Source: CAVRUH01 sp963822595 (lineage in GTDB: Bacteria > Chlamydiota > Chlamydiia > Chlamydiales > Waddliaceae). Taken from it: DNA of 64,000 nucleotides. Both the position numbers and the translations under genes were made by a program. The stretch lies in assembly GCA_963822595.1 (NCBI GenBank), contig CAWGIG010000005.1, forward strand, positions 124,001-188,000, read 5' to 3'. Below the pieces are notes generated by a model. That model did not search any database and was not told where the DNA came from. It saw only the letters and a program-made list of their open reading frames with translations. Below, in pieces: positions 8,046 through 17,809 of the stretch (positions are counted from its first letter, which is position 1; each line of letters begins with the position of its first letter).

Positions 8046-9004
8046 TATGGACGCGAAGACGCTGGGACGCGGAGAAAAAAATTTTGTATTTTTGTGATTA
8101 TGAACGTGAGAATGAATAAAAAAGCTATAACACAAACAACTAATCCGCCTGTCGATAAGGCCATGCCATATACAGAAAGCATATGCCGCGATAACGCCAC
8201 GCCAACAATAGATGCTAGGGCTCCAAAACCAATTCCATAATAAATCATCCTCTTCAGATCATGCGTGATCAAACGAGCCGTTAGCGCAGGCCCCGTAATA
8301 AACGAGAGAATCATCAAGACCCCCACAGCTCTAAAACCGGCCACCGATGTCGCTGATGTCTGTGTCATCAAAAGATAATTAAAGAAAACTGTCGAAATCC
8401 CCAGAGCTTTCGATAACGCCGGATCAAAGGTCGTGATTTTATATTCCTTAAAAAATAAACCCACCAATATTATATTCATCGCTAAAATAGCATAAACTAA
8501 CTTGCAGTCTTCCATCTGCAAGGCATCCACATTACCCATGACAGCTTCCGCTCCAATATGCACGTTTCTCGTCAACACCGTTGCTAAAACGATCCCCAAA
8601 GAAAACAAACTGGTAAATACAATGCCAATACTCGCATCCTCTTGCAATCTCACTGTCTTCGTCAAAAATTCCGTAAGAAAAGTAGTCGCAAGTCCCGTTC
8701 CAAATGCTGCTACTAATAGCGCCGTTAGATTGATCGTGTTTTCTTCAGTATGAAAGAAAACATACGCAAGAATAATTCCCAATAAAATAGTATGCGATAA
8801 CGAATTTGCAAGCATCGTCATATTTCGCAAGATCAAAAACGTCCCCACAATAGCTCCTGAAGCGGCTATTCCTAGCAATACAAGGATTTGTATCTCATCC
8901 GTCGCTAAATCCTCCACCCCAATGCTTCCGGTAAAAAATGACCAGATCCTCATGACAAGCTGCACAAAAAAACCAAAAAATGTTTCTCCGGAATAAGGAT
9001 TCAT
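8045..9004 (-). CDS. ytgD: metal ABC transporter permease YtgD
   Basis: 319 residues with about nine hydrophobic helices; ABC-3 family permease (TroD/ZnuB/MntB type) with the family segment LRNMTMLANSLSHTILLGI and GFRAVGVLMILSFITGPALTARL. It forms the inner-membrane channel with YtgC for iron/manganese/zinc import. The start is ATG 9004, which shares one base with the ytgC stop (TGATG). The extreme C-terminus (RVPASSRP) is encoded by bases that look like a GC-rich dispersed repeat (GACGCGAAGACGCTGGGACGCGGAG), so the native C-terminus may have been altered by repeat insertion. Confidence 0.88.
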   Translation of the reverse strand: MNPYSGETFFGFFVQLVMRIWSFFTGSIGVEDLATDEIQILVLLGIAASGAIVGTFLILRNMTMLANSLSHTILLGIILAYVFFHTEENTINLTALLVAAFGTGLATTFLTEFLTKTVRLQEDASIGIVFTSLFSLGIVLATVLTRNVHIGAEAVMGNVDALQMEDCKLVYAILAMNIILVGLFFKEYKITTFDPALSKALGISTVFFNYLLMTQTSATSVAGFRAVGVLMILSFITGPALTARLITHDLKRMIYYGIGFGALASIVGVALSRHMLSVYGMALSTGGLVVCVIAFLFILTFIITKIQNFFLRVPASSRP

Positions 9005-10356
9005 CAAGCCGGTTCCTCAACTTTAGGGGGAATGGGCTGATGATGCGGATCTTTCTTGGGATCTTTAAGAAGCAGCGTTAGCTCCTTTTCTAAATCCGGA
9101 GTAATAATATGTTCCATTTCTTCAGCGCTTCTATGTACTTTCTCGACTCCTACTCCAAGATAATCCGCTAGGTACACCTCCCACAGGCGATGGAGACGCA
9201 CAATATGCGCGGCCCTATATTCTCCGTCGGCAGTAAGGGAGTAACTATTGTCCTTGATAGGGTTTAACCAACCGCTTTTAACTAGATGACGGCAGGAAAA
9301 CCGAATAAATAAACCGGAAACGTTTTGATAATTTTTCATTTCCTCAATAGATAGCGGCATCCTAGGTCCATGACGCCAGATCTGTTTCAATATATTTTCG
9401 CAAAGGCATTGATAACGGAAACGAATAATGCGGATGATGCGAGTGATTAATCCTCTCTCAGGGGCCAAGAACAACGAGAGGACCGCAATAATCGTAGCGA
9501 CGATAACAATCATCGGACCTGTAGGTAACGCAATTCGGTATTCGGGATACCTAAGTGTAAGCATATTCCCTGCTTCTACCGATAATACATTCCCTAAATA
9601 TCCGCTTGCTAAACCGAAGAGGCCTGCTAGAAGAAACATGATAGATAAGTTATGGGTGTATTGCCGAGCGGCCGCTGCAGGAGCTATCAGCATCGCCGAC
9701 ATCAAGACAACTCCCACCGAACGGATGCCTATAACTACTGCAAAAACAACCAATATAAAAATCAGAAAGTCAATGGCATTGACTTGGATATTCATACTTT
9801 TAGCAAAATCTCTATCAAAAGTGATCGCCTCTATCTCCTTAAAAAAGGCAACAAGCGTCGCGATGATCACGAAAGACAATATTCCATAAATGAGAATATG
9901 GACATCGGTCATCGTTGCTGCCTGTCCATACAGATAGTTAATACTTTGCTTGTAGAGTCCTGAGTGAGTGAATTGTACTCTGCTCGCCAAGGTAAGTCCT
10001 ATTCCAAAGAATGTCGAAAGGACAAAACAAAGGGCAGAATCTGACCTGATTCCCACCTTCGTTACCAACAAGTGGATCATCCACAACCCAAATAATGCGG
10101 TGATAAATGCGCCCGCCATAATCAGGACGGGAATACCTAGTGTATAGCTGTCGTTCCATTCGAAAATTGCGGCAAAAATAACTCCTAAAATAACACCAGG
10201 GTAGGCTGCGTGGGATAAAGATTCACCTATCAAGGATTGCTTGCGTAAGAAAATTACGACTCCGACTAATGCCGCGGAGAGACACATGAGCATAGAGCCT
10301 ATTGTAGGAGCTCTCAAAACGGGATCGAAGAAATAGTCGAGGGGAGAAAGGTTCAA
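9004..10356 (-). CDS. ytgC: YtgC permease fused to DtxR-like repressor YtgR
   Basis: 450 residues. The first ~300 are an ABC-3 permease with eight or nine helices (QSLIGESLSHAAYPGVILG; GIRSVGVVLMSAMLIAPAAAARQ). Residues about 330-445 are a soluble winged-helix plus metal-binding region (SGWLNPIKDNSYSLTADGEYRAAHIVRLHRLWEVYLADYLG...VHRSAEEMEH) typical of DtxR/MntR. In C. trachomatis the same fusion is cleaved to release YtgR, an iron-dependent repressor of its own operon. Start is TTG at 10356 overlapping the ytgB stop (TTGA). Length matches the known fusion. Confidence 0.9.
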   Translation of the reverse strand: MNLSPLDYFFDPVLRAPTIGSMLMCLSAALVGVVIFLRKQSLIGESLSHAAYPGVILGVIFAAIFEWNDSYTLGIPVLIMAGAFITALFGLWMIHLLVTKVGIRSDSALCFVLSTFFGIGLTLASRVQFTHSGLYKQSINYLYGQAATMTDVHILIYGILSFVIIATLVAFFKEIEAITFDRDFAKSMNIQVNAIDFLIFILVVFAVVIGIRSVGVVLMSAMLIAPAAAARQYTHNLSIMFLLAGLFGLASGYLGNVLSVEAGNMLTLRYPEYRIALPTGPMIVIVATIIAVLSLFLAPERGLITRIIRIIRFRYQCLCENILKQIWRHGPRMPLSIEEMKNYQNVSGLFIRFSCRHLVKSGWLNPIKDNSYSLTADGEYRAAHIVRLHRLWEVYLADYLGVGVEKVHRSAEEMEHIITPDLEKELTLLLKDPKKDPHHQPIPPKVEEPA

Positions 10357-11135
10357 AGCAGTCCTTTTGTTTTACTTCTCGCAAGCTTAAGAGCTTCGTC
10401 AAAGAGCGCATAGCTTTTCCCGTAAGCTGCGTTGAGCGTTTCTGTTGTGAATGCTTCTTGAACAGGCCCGCAAGCCACGAGGCGGATATTGAACATAATG
10501 ACCCAATCAAAATAAGTGTCGACTTGGTCGAGCTCATGATGCACAACGAAAACGGTTTTACCTTCTTTTTTCAGTTCATGCAAAAGGTCTACGATGACTT
10601 TCTTCGTCGCCAAATCAATTCCGATGAAGGGCTCATCCATAAAGTAAATTTCAGCTTCCTGCACTAAAGCTCTAGCAATAAAAACACGTTGCTGCTGGCC
10701 GCCGGAGAGCTGACTGATCTGACGATGAGCATACTGCGACATTCCGACTCTTTCCAAATAATGGTCGACAGCTGCCAAATCAGCTTCTCGCGGCCATTTT
10801 AACAGGCCCAGACGGCCATATCTTCCCATCAATACAAGATCGCGTACGGTAATAGGAAAGTCCCAATCCACAGATTCGCGTTGGGGAATATAGGCAATCT
10901 TCTGGCGCATTTTATTTAAACTGTTTCCAAAAAATTCGATTTTTCCCGAAAGGGGTTGAATCAACCCTAGAGCTGTTTTGATAAATGTCGTTTTACCCGC
11001 GCCATTGGGTCCGATGATCCCGACGACATTTCCTGCCGGTACCTTAAGACTGACATCCCATAGCGCCGGATTATTGCCATAATTGACAGTAAGTTGGTGG
11101 ATTTCTAACGCAGGTTTGTCATTTTTTTTGTTCAT
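10353..11135 (-). CDS. ytgB: metal ABC transporter ATPase YtgB
   Basis: 260 residues. Walker A GPNGAGKTT (about residue 40), Q-loop YIPQRES, signature LSGGQQQR and Walker B IYFMDEPF are all present, followed by the H-loop His in VFVVHHELD. It powers the YtgC/YtgD channel. The ATG lies inside the 3' end of ytgA (17-base overlap), and the 3' end overlaps ytgC, so the transporter genes are translationally coupled. Confidence 0.93.
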   Translation of the reverse strand: MNKKNDKPALEIHQLTVNYGNNPALWDVSLKVPAGNVVGIIGPNGAGKTTFIKTALGLIQPLSGKIEFFGNSLNKMRQKIAYIPQRESVDWDFPITVRDLVLMGRYGRLGLLKWPREADLAAVDHYLERVGMSQYAHRQISQLSGGQQQRVFIARALVQEAEIYFMDEPFIGIDLATKKVIVDLLHELKKEGKTVFVVHHELDQVDTYFDWVIMFNIRLVACGPVQEAFTTETLNAAYGKSYALFDEALKLARSKTKGLL

Positions 11136-12102
11136 AAGTATCTAGAAGGTGTAACTTAATCATTTTTGCATCGTGCTGAATCATCTTTAAATAGGTGTCA
11201 CCGCTTGAGCCGGGTTCGCCCATAGCGTCTCCATAAAGATAGGGCGTGGCGATCTCCAACTCCATCCCATGCTCTCTACCGGCACTGAGGATTTTGCGGA
11301 TAGAATCCTGGCTAACATTAGACTCAGGAAATAAAATATGGATATGGTGAGCCTTTAAGTGATCAATGATGGCCTGAATGTCCATTGTACTTAACTGGCT
11401 GTCGGGAGCCAGTCCTTCAGGTGCCGAAAATCTCTTCTGCCATCTTTCTTGGGTATTTTCATTGTCTTCGGCGAGATAGGCTCGAGTAAAGTAATTAAAG
11501 GCGTCATGGCTGGTTACAAGATAACGCCTTGACTCCGGAATAGACATCAATTCCTTTCTGACTTTTGCATGCGCCTCTAACATCTCTTCTTGTACTTTAT
11601 GAGCGCGCTCCTGAAAGTATCGGGCGCTTTTAGGTTCAAACTTCGTAAGGGCTCCCGTAATATAAGGAATTGTTTTAGCCCAAAGGGAGATATCCATCCA
11701 AATATGCGGGTCTAACTGGCCTCTATAATGGAGTATTAAATCGGGATTATCGCCCCGAATAGAGTTTCCGAGCCCAATAGCTTTGTCGCTTCTTTCTAAG
11801 TAGGCTTTCAAACTAGGCCCGTGCTCCAAATTAAGTCCGTTATAAAAAATAATATTGGCAAATTTCAGCTTTTCATCGTCTCCTTTCACAAGCTGATAAC
11901 TATGCGGGTCCAATTCCCCCTTGATCAGAGTCGCAACATCGACCCTATCACCGCCGATTTGTCTCACAATATCCGCAATCATCTCCGTCGTGCATAATAC
12001 TTTAATCCTCCCATCCTTCTTTGACCAGTTTTCCTCGCTTTCATCTTTCAATCCGCCACAAGAAACCAATATTAACAAAAAAAAAGTAAGATATTTATAC
12101 AC
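11119..12102 (-). CDS. ytgA: metal-binding lipoprotein YtgA (cluster A-I)
   Basis: 327 residues. The N-terminus KYLTFFLLILVSCGG is a lipoprotein signal with lipobox L-V-S-C, so the mature protein is probably anchored in the membrane facing the periplasm. Metal ligands of the TroA/ZnuA fold are visible: DPHSYQ, DPHIWMD, TSHDAFNYF, FPESNVS and YGDAMG. It delivers Fe/Mn/Zn to YtgBCD. Start is GTG at 12102, overlapping the mrp stop by 8 bases (GTGTATAA) with an AGGAG site upstream. Confidence 0.9.
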   Translation of the reverse strand: MYKYLTFFLLILVSCGGLKDESEENWSKKDGRIKVLCTTEMIADIVRQIGGDRVDVATLIKGELDPHSYQLVKGDDEKLKFANIIFYNGLNLEHGPSLKAYLERSDKAIGLGNSIRGDNPDLILHYRGQLDPHIWMDISLWAKTIPYITGALTKFEPKSARYFQERAHKVQEEMLEAHAKVRKELMSIPESRRYLVTSHDAFNYFTRAYLAEDNENTQERWQKRFSAPEGLAPDSQLSTMDIQAIIDHLKAHHIHILFPESNVSQDSIRKILSAGREHGMELEIATPYLYGDAMGEPGSSGDTYLKMIQHDAKMIKLHLLDTYEQKK

Positions 12103-13174
12103 GGCAACTCCTCAACATTTCAAATTCGTATAATCCGGTGGAACATCCACTTGTAAATTGAATTTTTATCGCATAGCGACCGACGGCAGTGACACTCTTC
12201 GCTCCGACGTTCTCATCGACAGTAGCCGGATCAAGCACGCGTTCACCTGTGTTTTCATCCACACATCCTGCACAAGGACACATCCTTTGAAGTTCACTAT
12301 ACCTAAAATCCTGAGAACTCCCGTCGGACCAAATAATACTCATCGTATTTGGGTCTTTTTGAAATACTTTACTCGCCATAGAAGAATTTTCATTTGTATT
12401 TATTTCTTCAACGACCTTTTTAGCCAATAGATCAAAGGCTTGTGCTGTTTTTATGCCATAATGCTGCTTACCGCTATCTGCGGAGGCGCATAATTCAGGA
12501 TCAATAGGGATTTCACCTAAAAAGGGGATGTCGCTTTGTTTGGCTAACTTCTCGCCGCCGCCTTTTCCAAAAATGGATATAATGTCTCCACTTTTTTCAT
12601 GAAAATAATAGCTCATATTTTCAACGATTCCAATGATAGGCACTTTTACCTGGTCGAACATGTTTATTGCTTTGCGAACATCCATCACGGCTACTTCCTG
12701 AGGAGTTGTGACCATCACAGCACCTGTTAGATTTGCCTGCTGGCTGATGGTCAGCTGAATATCTCCGGTTCCCGGTGGAAAGTCAATTAGAAGATAATCC
12801 AGGTCTCCCCACTCGACCTGTTTCAGGAATTGAGAGATGATTCCGTTGGCTATGGGAGCCCTTACGACGGAAGCTTCATTTTCTTTTCGAAAATAGGCCA
12901 TGGAAATCATCTTAATGCCCTGGCACATTGCCGGGATTATCATTTGCCCTTGTTGTTCAGGTCCCTGATCTTCGGGAAGCATCTTTCTAATCGAAGGTCC
13001 GTAAAGATCTGTATCAATTAAACCTACCTTAAAATTTAACTTCTTTAATGCTAAAGCCAAATTAACAGCTACTGTCGATTTTCCGACGCCCCCCTTTCCT
13101 GCAGCAATAGCAAGCGTATAACGGGGTTTGGGAGGTGGTGTTAATTCTTTTGATTGAAAAATTTTAAGTGGCAT
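12095..13174 (-). CDS. mrp: Mrp/ApbC-type Fe-S carrier ATPase with C-terminal DUF971 domain
   Basis: 359 residues. The N-terminal ~255 form a ParA/MinD-like ATPase with deviant Walker A GKGGVGKSTV and the Mrp signature DYLLIDFPPGTGDIQL. Many Mrp proteins carry an N-terminal DUF59; this one starts directly at the ATPase. The last ~90 residues (MSIIWSDGSSQDFRYSELQRMCPCAGC...) are a DUF971 domain with a CPCAGC cysteine cluster that could bind iron. Mrp proteins assemble and transfer Fe-S clusters. It is the first gene of an operon with ytgABCD, so iron import and Fe-S assembly are linked by transcription. Confidence 0.87.
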   Translation of the reverse strand: MPLKIFQSKELTPPPKPRYTLAIAAGKGGVGKSTVAVNLALALKKLNFKVGLIDTDLYGPSIRKMLPEDQGPEQQGQMIIPAMCQGIKMISMAYFRKENEASVVRAPIANGIISQFLKQVEWGDLDYLLIDFPPGTGDIQLTISQQANLTGAVMVTTPQEVAVMDVRKAINMFDQVKVPIIGIVENMSYYFHEKSGDIISIFGKGGGEKLAKQSDIPFLGEIPIDPELCASADSGKQHYGIKTAQAFDLLAKKVVEEINTNENSSMASKVFQKDPNTMSIIWSDGSSQDFRYSELQRMCPCAGCVDENTGERVLDPATVDENVGAKSVTAVGRYAIKIQFTSGCSTGLYEFEMLRSCRV

Positions 13175-13379
13175 AGCAAATCTTTTGTGATTTTTTCATT
13201 ATTGTATTTGGTACGTGAAAAGAAATCAATGATTGAAATTTCAAACAAATATTCAATTTTCTAACAATTCTTTTTGCGAAAAATTCGGAAAAATGATTAA
13301 CTCATATACAGTTTTCGAAATTATGGGTGTTATCACCCTTATTATGTTTTAATGTAACAACAATAAAGGAAGGTTTACA
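13175..13379. other. divergent intergenic region mrp / 13380 gene
   Basis: About 205 AT-rich bases between the divergent mrp-ytg operon and the gene at 13380; promoters for both must lie here. A small perfect palindrome, GGGTG-TTAT-CACCC, lies at about 13325-13338, and AAGGAAGG precedes the ATG at 13380. The palindrome could be an operator (the mrp-ytg operon is the expected target of a YtgR-type repressor), but it is short and I could not fix promoter hexamers. Confidence 0.35.
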
Positions 13380-13892
13380 ATGAGCAATTCCCCCGGGAAA
13401 TTTAAAACTGACAGTCAAGAGTTAGAAAATCTAATCTCAAAGGCAGTAAAAAAAATAGGTGCTAAAAAAGAAAATGATATCTGTAGATATCTCCCTATTG
13501 GAACAGGCGGTTACATCCACCACTTTACAATGCGTAAAATGAAAGGCGAAAATCCCGATAGCCTCGCTAATATGATCAAAAAATTCATCTTAGACGCTAA
13601 CGAACCTAAAACAGTACCTCCTAAATCAAGAGCTCCTCGTGGTTCAAGAAAACGTCGTGATCAATTCCTCTTCACAAAAACAGATATCGAACGTATGCTC
13701 AACATGGCACGCCTCGCTGGTGATAAAGAAATGATCCGTAAACTAACTCCAAGAAAAGACCTAAAATCAGTAAGAAGAGAGCTTCTCTCCACCATCAGAC
13801 GCGGACAAGTCGACCACGAACTCTGGAATTCCTACGTAGAAGCAATTTCCACATTGTCAAACGTCCAACAGCTCCAAGAAGCTATGGTTTAA
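13380..13892 (+). CDS. conserved-looking basic soluble protein, function unknown
   Basis: 170 residues, no signal or membrane segment. It has a short helical N-terminus, a central basic linker (PPKSRAPRGSRKRRDQ, about residues 80-96), and a C-terminal Arg/Lys-rich helical region (IERMLNMARLAGDKEMIRKLTPRKDLKSV...). Strong AAGGAAGG ribosome site, own terminator just downstream, and codon use like the neighbouring housekeeping genes, so I expect good expression. The charge suggests nucleic-acid binding, but I recognise no named domain. Confidence 0.75.
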   Translation: MSNSPGKFKTDSQELENLISKAVKKIGAKKENDICRYLPIGTGGYIHHFTMRKMKGENPDSLANMIKKFILDANEPKTVPPKSRAPRGSRKRRDQFLFTKTDIERMLNMARLAGDKEMIRKLTPRKDLKSVRRELLSTIRRGQVDHELWNSYVEAISTLSNVQQLQEAMV

Positions 13893-13916
13893 TCTAGACA
13901 CATTGTCTTTATAGGT

Positions 13917-13954
13917 AAAAACGCACCCAAAATTCATAGGGTGCGTTTTTTTTT
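13917..13954 (+). terminator. Rho-independent terminator of the 13380 gene
   Basis: Stem ACGCACCC / GGGTGCGT with a 10-base loop, preceded by AAAA and followed by a run of eight or nine T. Classic intrinsic terminator 25 bases after the stop codon. Confidence 0.93.
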
Positions 13955-13984
13955 GTGCTTGTTTATCTCCTACCTAAAATACCA

Positions 13985-14088
13985 AGAAGTTCACGAAGAA
14001 AACGAAGGACACACGAAGATTTAAAAAGGAAATAATATCTTTTTTAAAATCTTCGCGTTTCCTTCGTTTTCTTCGTAACTTCGCGGCT
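13985..14088. repeat. inverted repeat, family C (CGAAGAAAACGAAGG), copy 1
   Basis: Left arm AGTTCACGAAGAAAACGAAGG and right arm CCTTCGTTTTCTTCGTAACT are complementary around an A/T-rich core. The same element lies at about 36,166-36,286. Repeats of this wording are widespread in unrelated bacterial genomes. It sits between convergent genes. Confidence 0.88.
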
Positions 14089-15806
14089 TTACAGGTTACT
14101 GGTTATTGAACGCAAAACACGACGTGCTTCCGTACGAACTTCCCTCGACGCATCCATGCAGGCTGCAAAAATTTGGTCATAGCTGATCAAGGGTTTTTTA
14201 TTCGCAGGACAAAGGGCACGAATGCACGCAGCCTTTGCCTTGTCATAGGATATTTTATCAAAGATTTCAACTAAAGTGGCTTGAATTTTCGGTATGTGAA
14301 TAAAACGTCCAAGAATATCTATAGCATCATCTTGGACGGGGGCGAAGCGGTGTTCTATGTATAATTGATTATTAGCAGCATTCAAAAACAATGTCCGCAC
14401 ACCTTGAATATTTTCAATTTGGTGAGCTAGGCTTTCGAGAATAATACTATTGTTCGCAAAATCCCAAACTTAAGAGCTTTTATAAAAGCTTCACGCACTT
14501 TTGGCTCATCAACATAGGGACGAAGGCATTGTAGAGTAGCCAAAAAGGGCCCTTGTTTAGAAACACAATGCTTTAATAAAACGGCTCTTACATCTTCCCG
14601 AAAGACAACCTTGCTCAATACTGGTACAATGATCATTTTGACTTGATTAGAACAGTTTAGAAGACATTTTAGAAAAGCATCAACAACTTCAGGGTCATGA
14701 GGAACATGGGGTTCTAAAAGTGTTGCTGCCGCAACTTTTTTAAAGGGATTTGGGCTTCTTAATGCTTCTAATAATTGCTCACGATTGGAACGATCATTTA
14801 TCGAATCAGCTTGCATTTGTTGAGATACAAGAATGATTGTCTTTCCATACATTTCCTTGACATTACTAGTTAACTTTGTTTTACAAAGAATTCCTTCTAG
14901 CAAAGAAAATGTTTCCGTCCCTTCAGTTAAGCTTAAAAACTTTTTACAAAAAGCGAGCTGCACAATTTCTTGATCTGCAACAGGCTCAAGGGCAACTATC
15001 AACTTGAATATCAAGTGTCCATTTCGCTCAGTAGTTAGTCTTTCTAAAAGATACTGCACGACAAATGGGTCATTTACGTGATGGCAAACATTATTCTTGA
15101 GATCCATTAGACACCCAGAATCATAATTAATGATTACATTTAGAATTTCGGGAGTTAAACGCATACGATCAAGAGCTGCCTTAACAATGGGCGGTCCTTC
15201 ACTTAAATGGAGACGTTTTAAAATGGCTTCATGGACTTCGGGTTCATGTAAGTAGGGCAAAACAGCATCCACTATCTCTTTGTGTAATGAGGGAGCTAAA
15301 TGAGGCTTCAATAGGATAGCTAGAAAAGCTTCGCGAACCTTCGGCTCTCCTAAATGCGGTGAAAGATAGTCTATGGCCAAGTGATTTATAGTAGTGATAT
15401 CACCTCGCGCATTGTCGATGACATAATCCAGGATGCATTCGTCTTTCGATAATTTTGCATAATAAGGATAACTTTCTTTGAGGCCCCTCTCTACTCCATA
15501 ATGCAATGGAATTAATTCTGGCATGGATAATATTGAAATATATTTGGAGAGAGGAAAATTTGATTCTTTAAGCTTCAATTTAGCGGCGTTGCTAAGTGAG
15601 CACCATATTGGATACGTTGATCGGAAATTCAAACCAGGAGGGAGGGTTAGATAATGAGTGTTATAATAATGGGTCCAGAGGATACGATCAGCAAAAATCG
15701 CGTAACATTTTTTATCCACCAGAAGCATGGTTAATGCTTCTCTCGGCGTAAGATATTTGCCAATCTCAATTACAACGTCTCTAGGAAGAATTTCAGTAAA
15801 GTTCAT
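14089..15806 (-). CDS. F-box protein with HEAT-like repeats (one frameshift)
   Basis: The N-terminus (residues 1-50) reads FTEILPRDVVIEIGKYL...MLLVDKKCYAIFADRILWTHYYN, a clear F-box: the L-P start, L at the end of helix 2, V-x-K/C and the terminal LW. The rest (~500 residues) is made of ~35-residue helical units with recurring EPKVREAFL / DEPKVREAFI words, i.e. HEAT/armadillo-like repeats. The frame stops at 14427, but a one-base shift near 14458 continues the repeats to 14089 (LESLAHQIENIQGVRTLFLN...). F-box proteins recruit substrates to eukaryotic SCF ubiquitin ligases; in amoebal chlamydiae such proteins are presumed secreted effectors. I see no signal peptide, so type III secretion would be needed (inference). 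Confidence 0.78.
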
Positions 15807-15978
15807 GGAAATATTCTAACCAAAAAATCGAATTAAATGAAATGTCAATTATTATAAAAAAATAATTCTGATTTATCGATTCTTTCCAAATTAAAAATTT
15901 TATTTAACATTTTCGACTATTTACAATAAATTATATGGCCCGCAACCCCTCATTTTTGCTGGGAATAGCCTATTTTCC

Positions 15979-16007
15979 TTGCATTTTTCACAAAAGCTCT
16001 TTACAAT
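15979..16007 (+). promoter_or_regulatory. sigma70/66-type promoter upstream of the npt remnant
   Basis: TTGCAT (15979-15984), 17-base spacer, TACAAT (16002-16007), ending 77 bases before the ATG at 16085. The surrounding 278-base gap (15807-16084) is AT-rich with no other clear feature. Confidence 0.55.
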
Positions 16008-16084
16008 AATTAAACTGAAGCCTCTTTAAAATTGTTGAGGAAAGTTTTTAACGTACGAAATTCAAACAATAGGAAATATAAACT

Positions 16085-17673
16085 ATGAGTACAAAAGAAG
16101 CAACAGCACCGGAATTCACCGGGCTAAGGGCTGTATTATGGCCAATTCATGGTCATGAATTAAAGAAATTTTTCCCTATGGGCATCATGATGTTCTGCAT
16201 TCTGTTCATTTATACAGTATTGCGCGACACTAAAGATGCAATCCTAGTAAATGCTCCAGGTGCCGGAGCCGAAAGCTTGGCTTTCGCAAAAGGTATTGGC
16301 GTCACTATCTCCGCAGTTCTATTTATGGTTCTCTACACAAAAGCCGCTAATATTTTCAACCGCGAAGGTCTGTTTTATGCGACCGCATTGCCATTTCTTC
16401 TTTTCTTCGGTCTCTATCCTTATTGTATCTACCCATTTGTAGATTCAATCCATATGAGCTTAGACACCATTCAAGAATATCAGGAACTCTATCCTAATAT
16501 TAAATGGATCATCCCACTGGTCGGAAACTGGACATATACCCTTTTCTACATTCTGTCTGAACTCTGGGGAAGCGCCGTATTATCCCTTCTATTCTGGCAG
16601 TTTGCTAACGCGAATCACCCCAGTTAAAGAAGCTCGTCGATTCTACGGAATGTTCGGCTTCCTCGGTAACTTCGGATTGCTATTGTCCGGCCCTGCGATT
16701 ATCTATCATCTCCGAAACAATCCATAAATGGGCTTAAGCCGCTCTGAGTCCACAGGACTCATGTTACAATACCTGATGGCATTCGTTATCGTAGCCGGAG
16801 TACTTCTTATTGGCACATTCTACTGGATGAACCGCAATGTCTTAACCGACAAGCGTTTTTACGATCCAGAAGCCATGGGTGAAACCAAGAAGAAAAAAGC
16901 TAAACTCTCCATGATGGAAAGCTTCAAATATATCCTCCAGTCTCCTTACTTAGGTTTGATTGCGATGCTCGTTCTTGCTTACGGCGTATCCATCAACCTG
17001 TTTGAAGGCGTATGGAAAGGGCAAATTAAAATTGCTTACCCAACAGAAGTTGAATACAACAAAGTTATGGGCGGACTTCTCCACCATGACTGGCGGTATC
17101 GCTATGCTCTTGATGTTGGTCGGAAGCAACTTGTTCCGCGCTCTTTAGCTGGCGCACATGTGCGTTGATTACGCCTGTGTATCTGATCACCGGTATCCTG
17201 GGATTCTTCGGAGTGATCTAGTACAACAACACCATGATCCCTGAAGGGATGAAGATTGTCGACGCATTGACCCAAGGGGTGATTAACAGAGAGCTCATCG
17301 TCTTCGCCGTAGGTACTCGGCCTCTTTGTAAATGCTTTTGGTAAAGCGGTGAAATATTCGCTCTTCGACCCAACAAAAGAAATGGCCTACATTCCTTTCG
17401 ATCCTGAACTGAAAGTTAAAGGTAAAGCTGCTGTTGACGTGATCGGCGGCCGTGGCGGTAAATCGGCTAGGTTCCTATATCCAAATGGGCTTGCTCACAG
17501 CATTCTCCGGAAGCGCTCTCTACCAGCTCGTGCCGATCATTGCTCCGATTGCGATCGGCATCGTGTTCCTCTGGATCCTGTCCGTATTTGGTCTTGGCAA
17601 ACGCTTCAAAGCGATCACAGAAAAGAAAGCGGAAGTCAAGCAACCGGCAAAAGACGTACCTGTCACTGCCTAA
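16085..17673 (+). pseudogene. npt: nucleotide (ADP/ATP) translocase, multiply frameshifted
   Basis: Conceptual fragments in different frames assemble into one Npt/Tlc-family transporter of ~520 residues: FFPMGIMMFCILFIYTVLRDTKDAILVN, GNWTYTLFYILSELWGSAVLSLLFW, RRFYGMFGFLGNFGLLLSGPAI, TGLMLQYLMAFVIVAG, SLFDPTKEMAYIPFD and ALYQLVPIIAPIAIGIVF. These are hallmark segments of chlamydial/rickettsial ATP-ADP exchangers. The frame is broken at about 16612, 16710-16730, 17080, 17140-17220 (including an in-frame TAG), 17320 and 17465. At least five disruptions make this a real pseudogene rather than a single sequencing slip, unless the local sequence is very poor. Promoter and terminator remain, and codon-level conservation is still high, so decay is recent. 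Chlamydiae usually have several npt paralogues. Confidence 0.85.
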
Positions 17674-17706
17674 CTTTAAAAACCCCCTACGGGAGTTTTT
17701 GAGAAC

Positions 17707-17735
17707 AAATGCACCTCCTTCCGAGGTGCATTTTT
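17707..17735 (+). terminator. Rho-independent terminator after npt
   Basis: Stem ATGCACCTC / GAGGTGCAT around loop CTTCC, followed by a T run. A weaker hairpin (AAAACCCCC-TAC-GGGAGTTTT) lies immediately upstream at about 17679-17700. Confidence 0.88.
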
Positions 17736-17809
17736 ATTTTCTTCTTTAAAGATTCATGTTAATCTGCTATTCTACTGTTACAAAAAATTTCAGATAAGGG
17801 ATATCTTTT

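Noticed and set aside
9428..9889. 153-residue plus-strand frame inside ytgC
   Set aside because: Antisense of a transmembrane gene; low-complexity Ile/Lys/Thr composition, no ribosome site.
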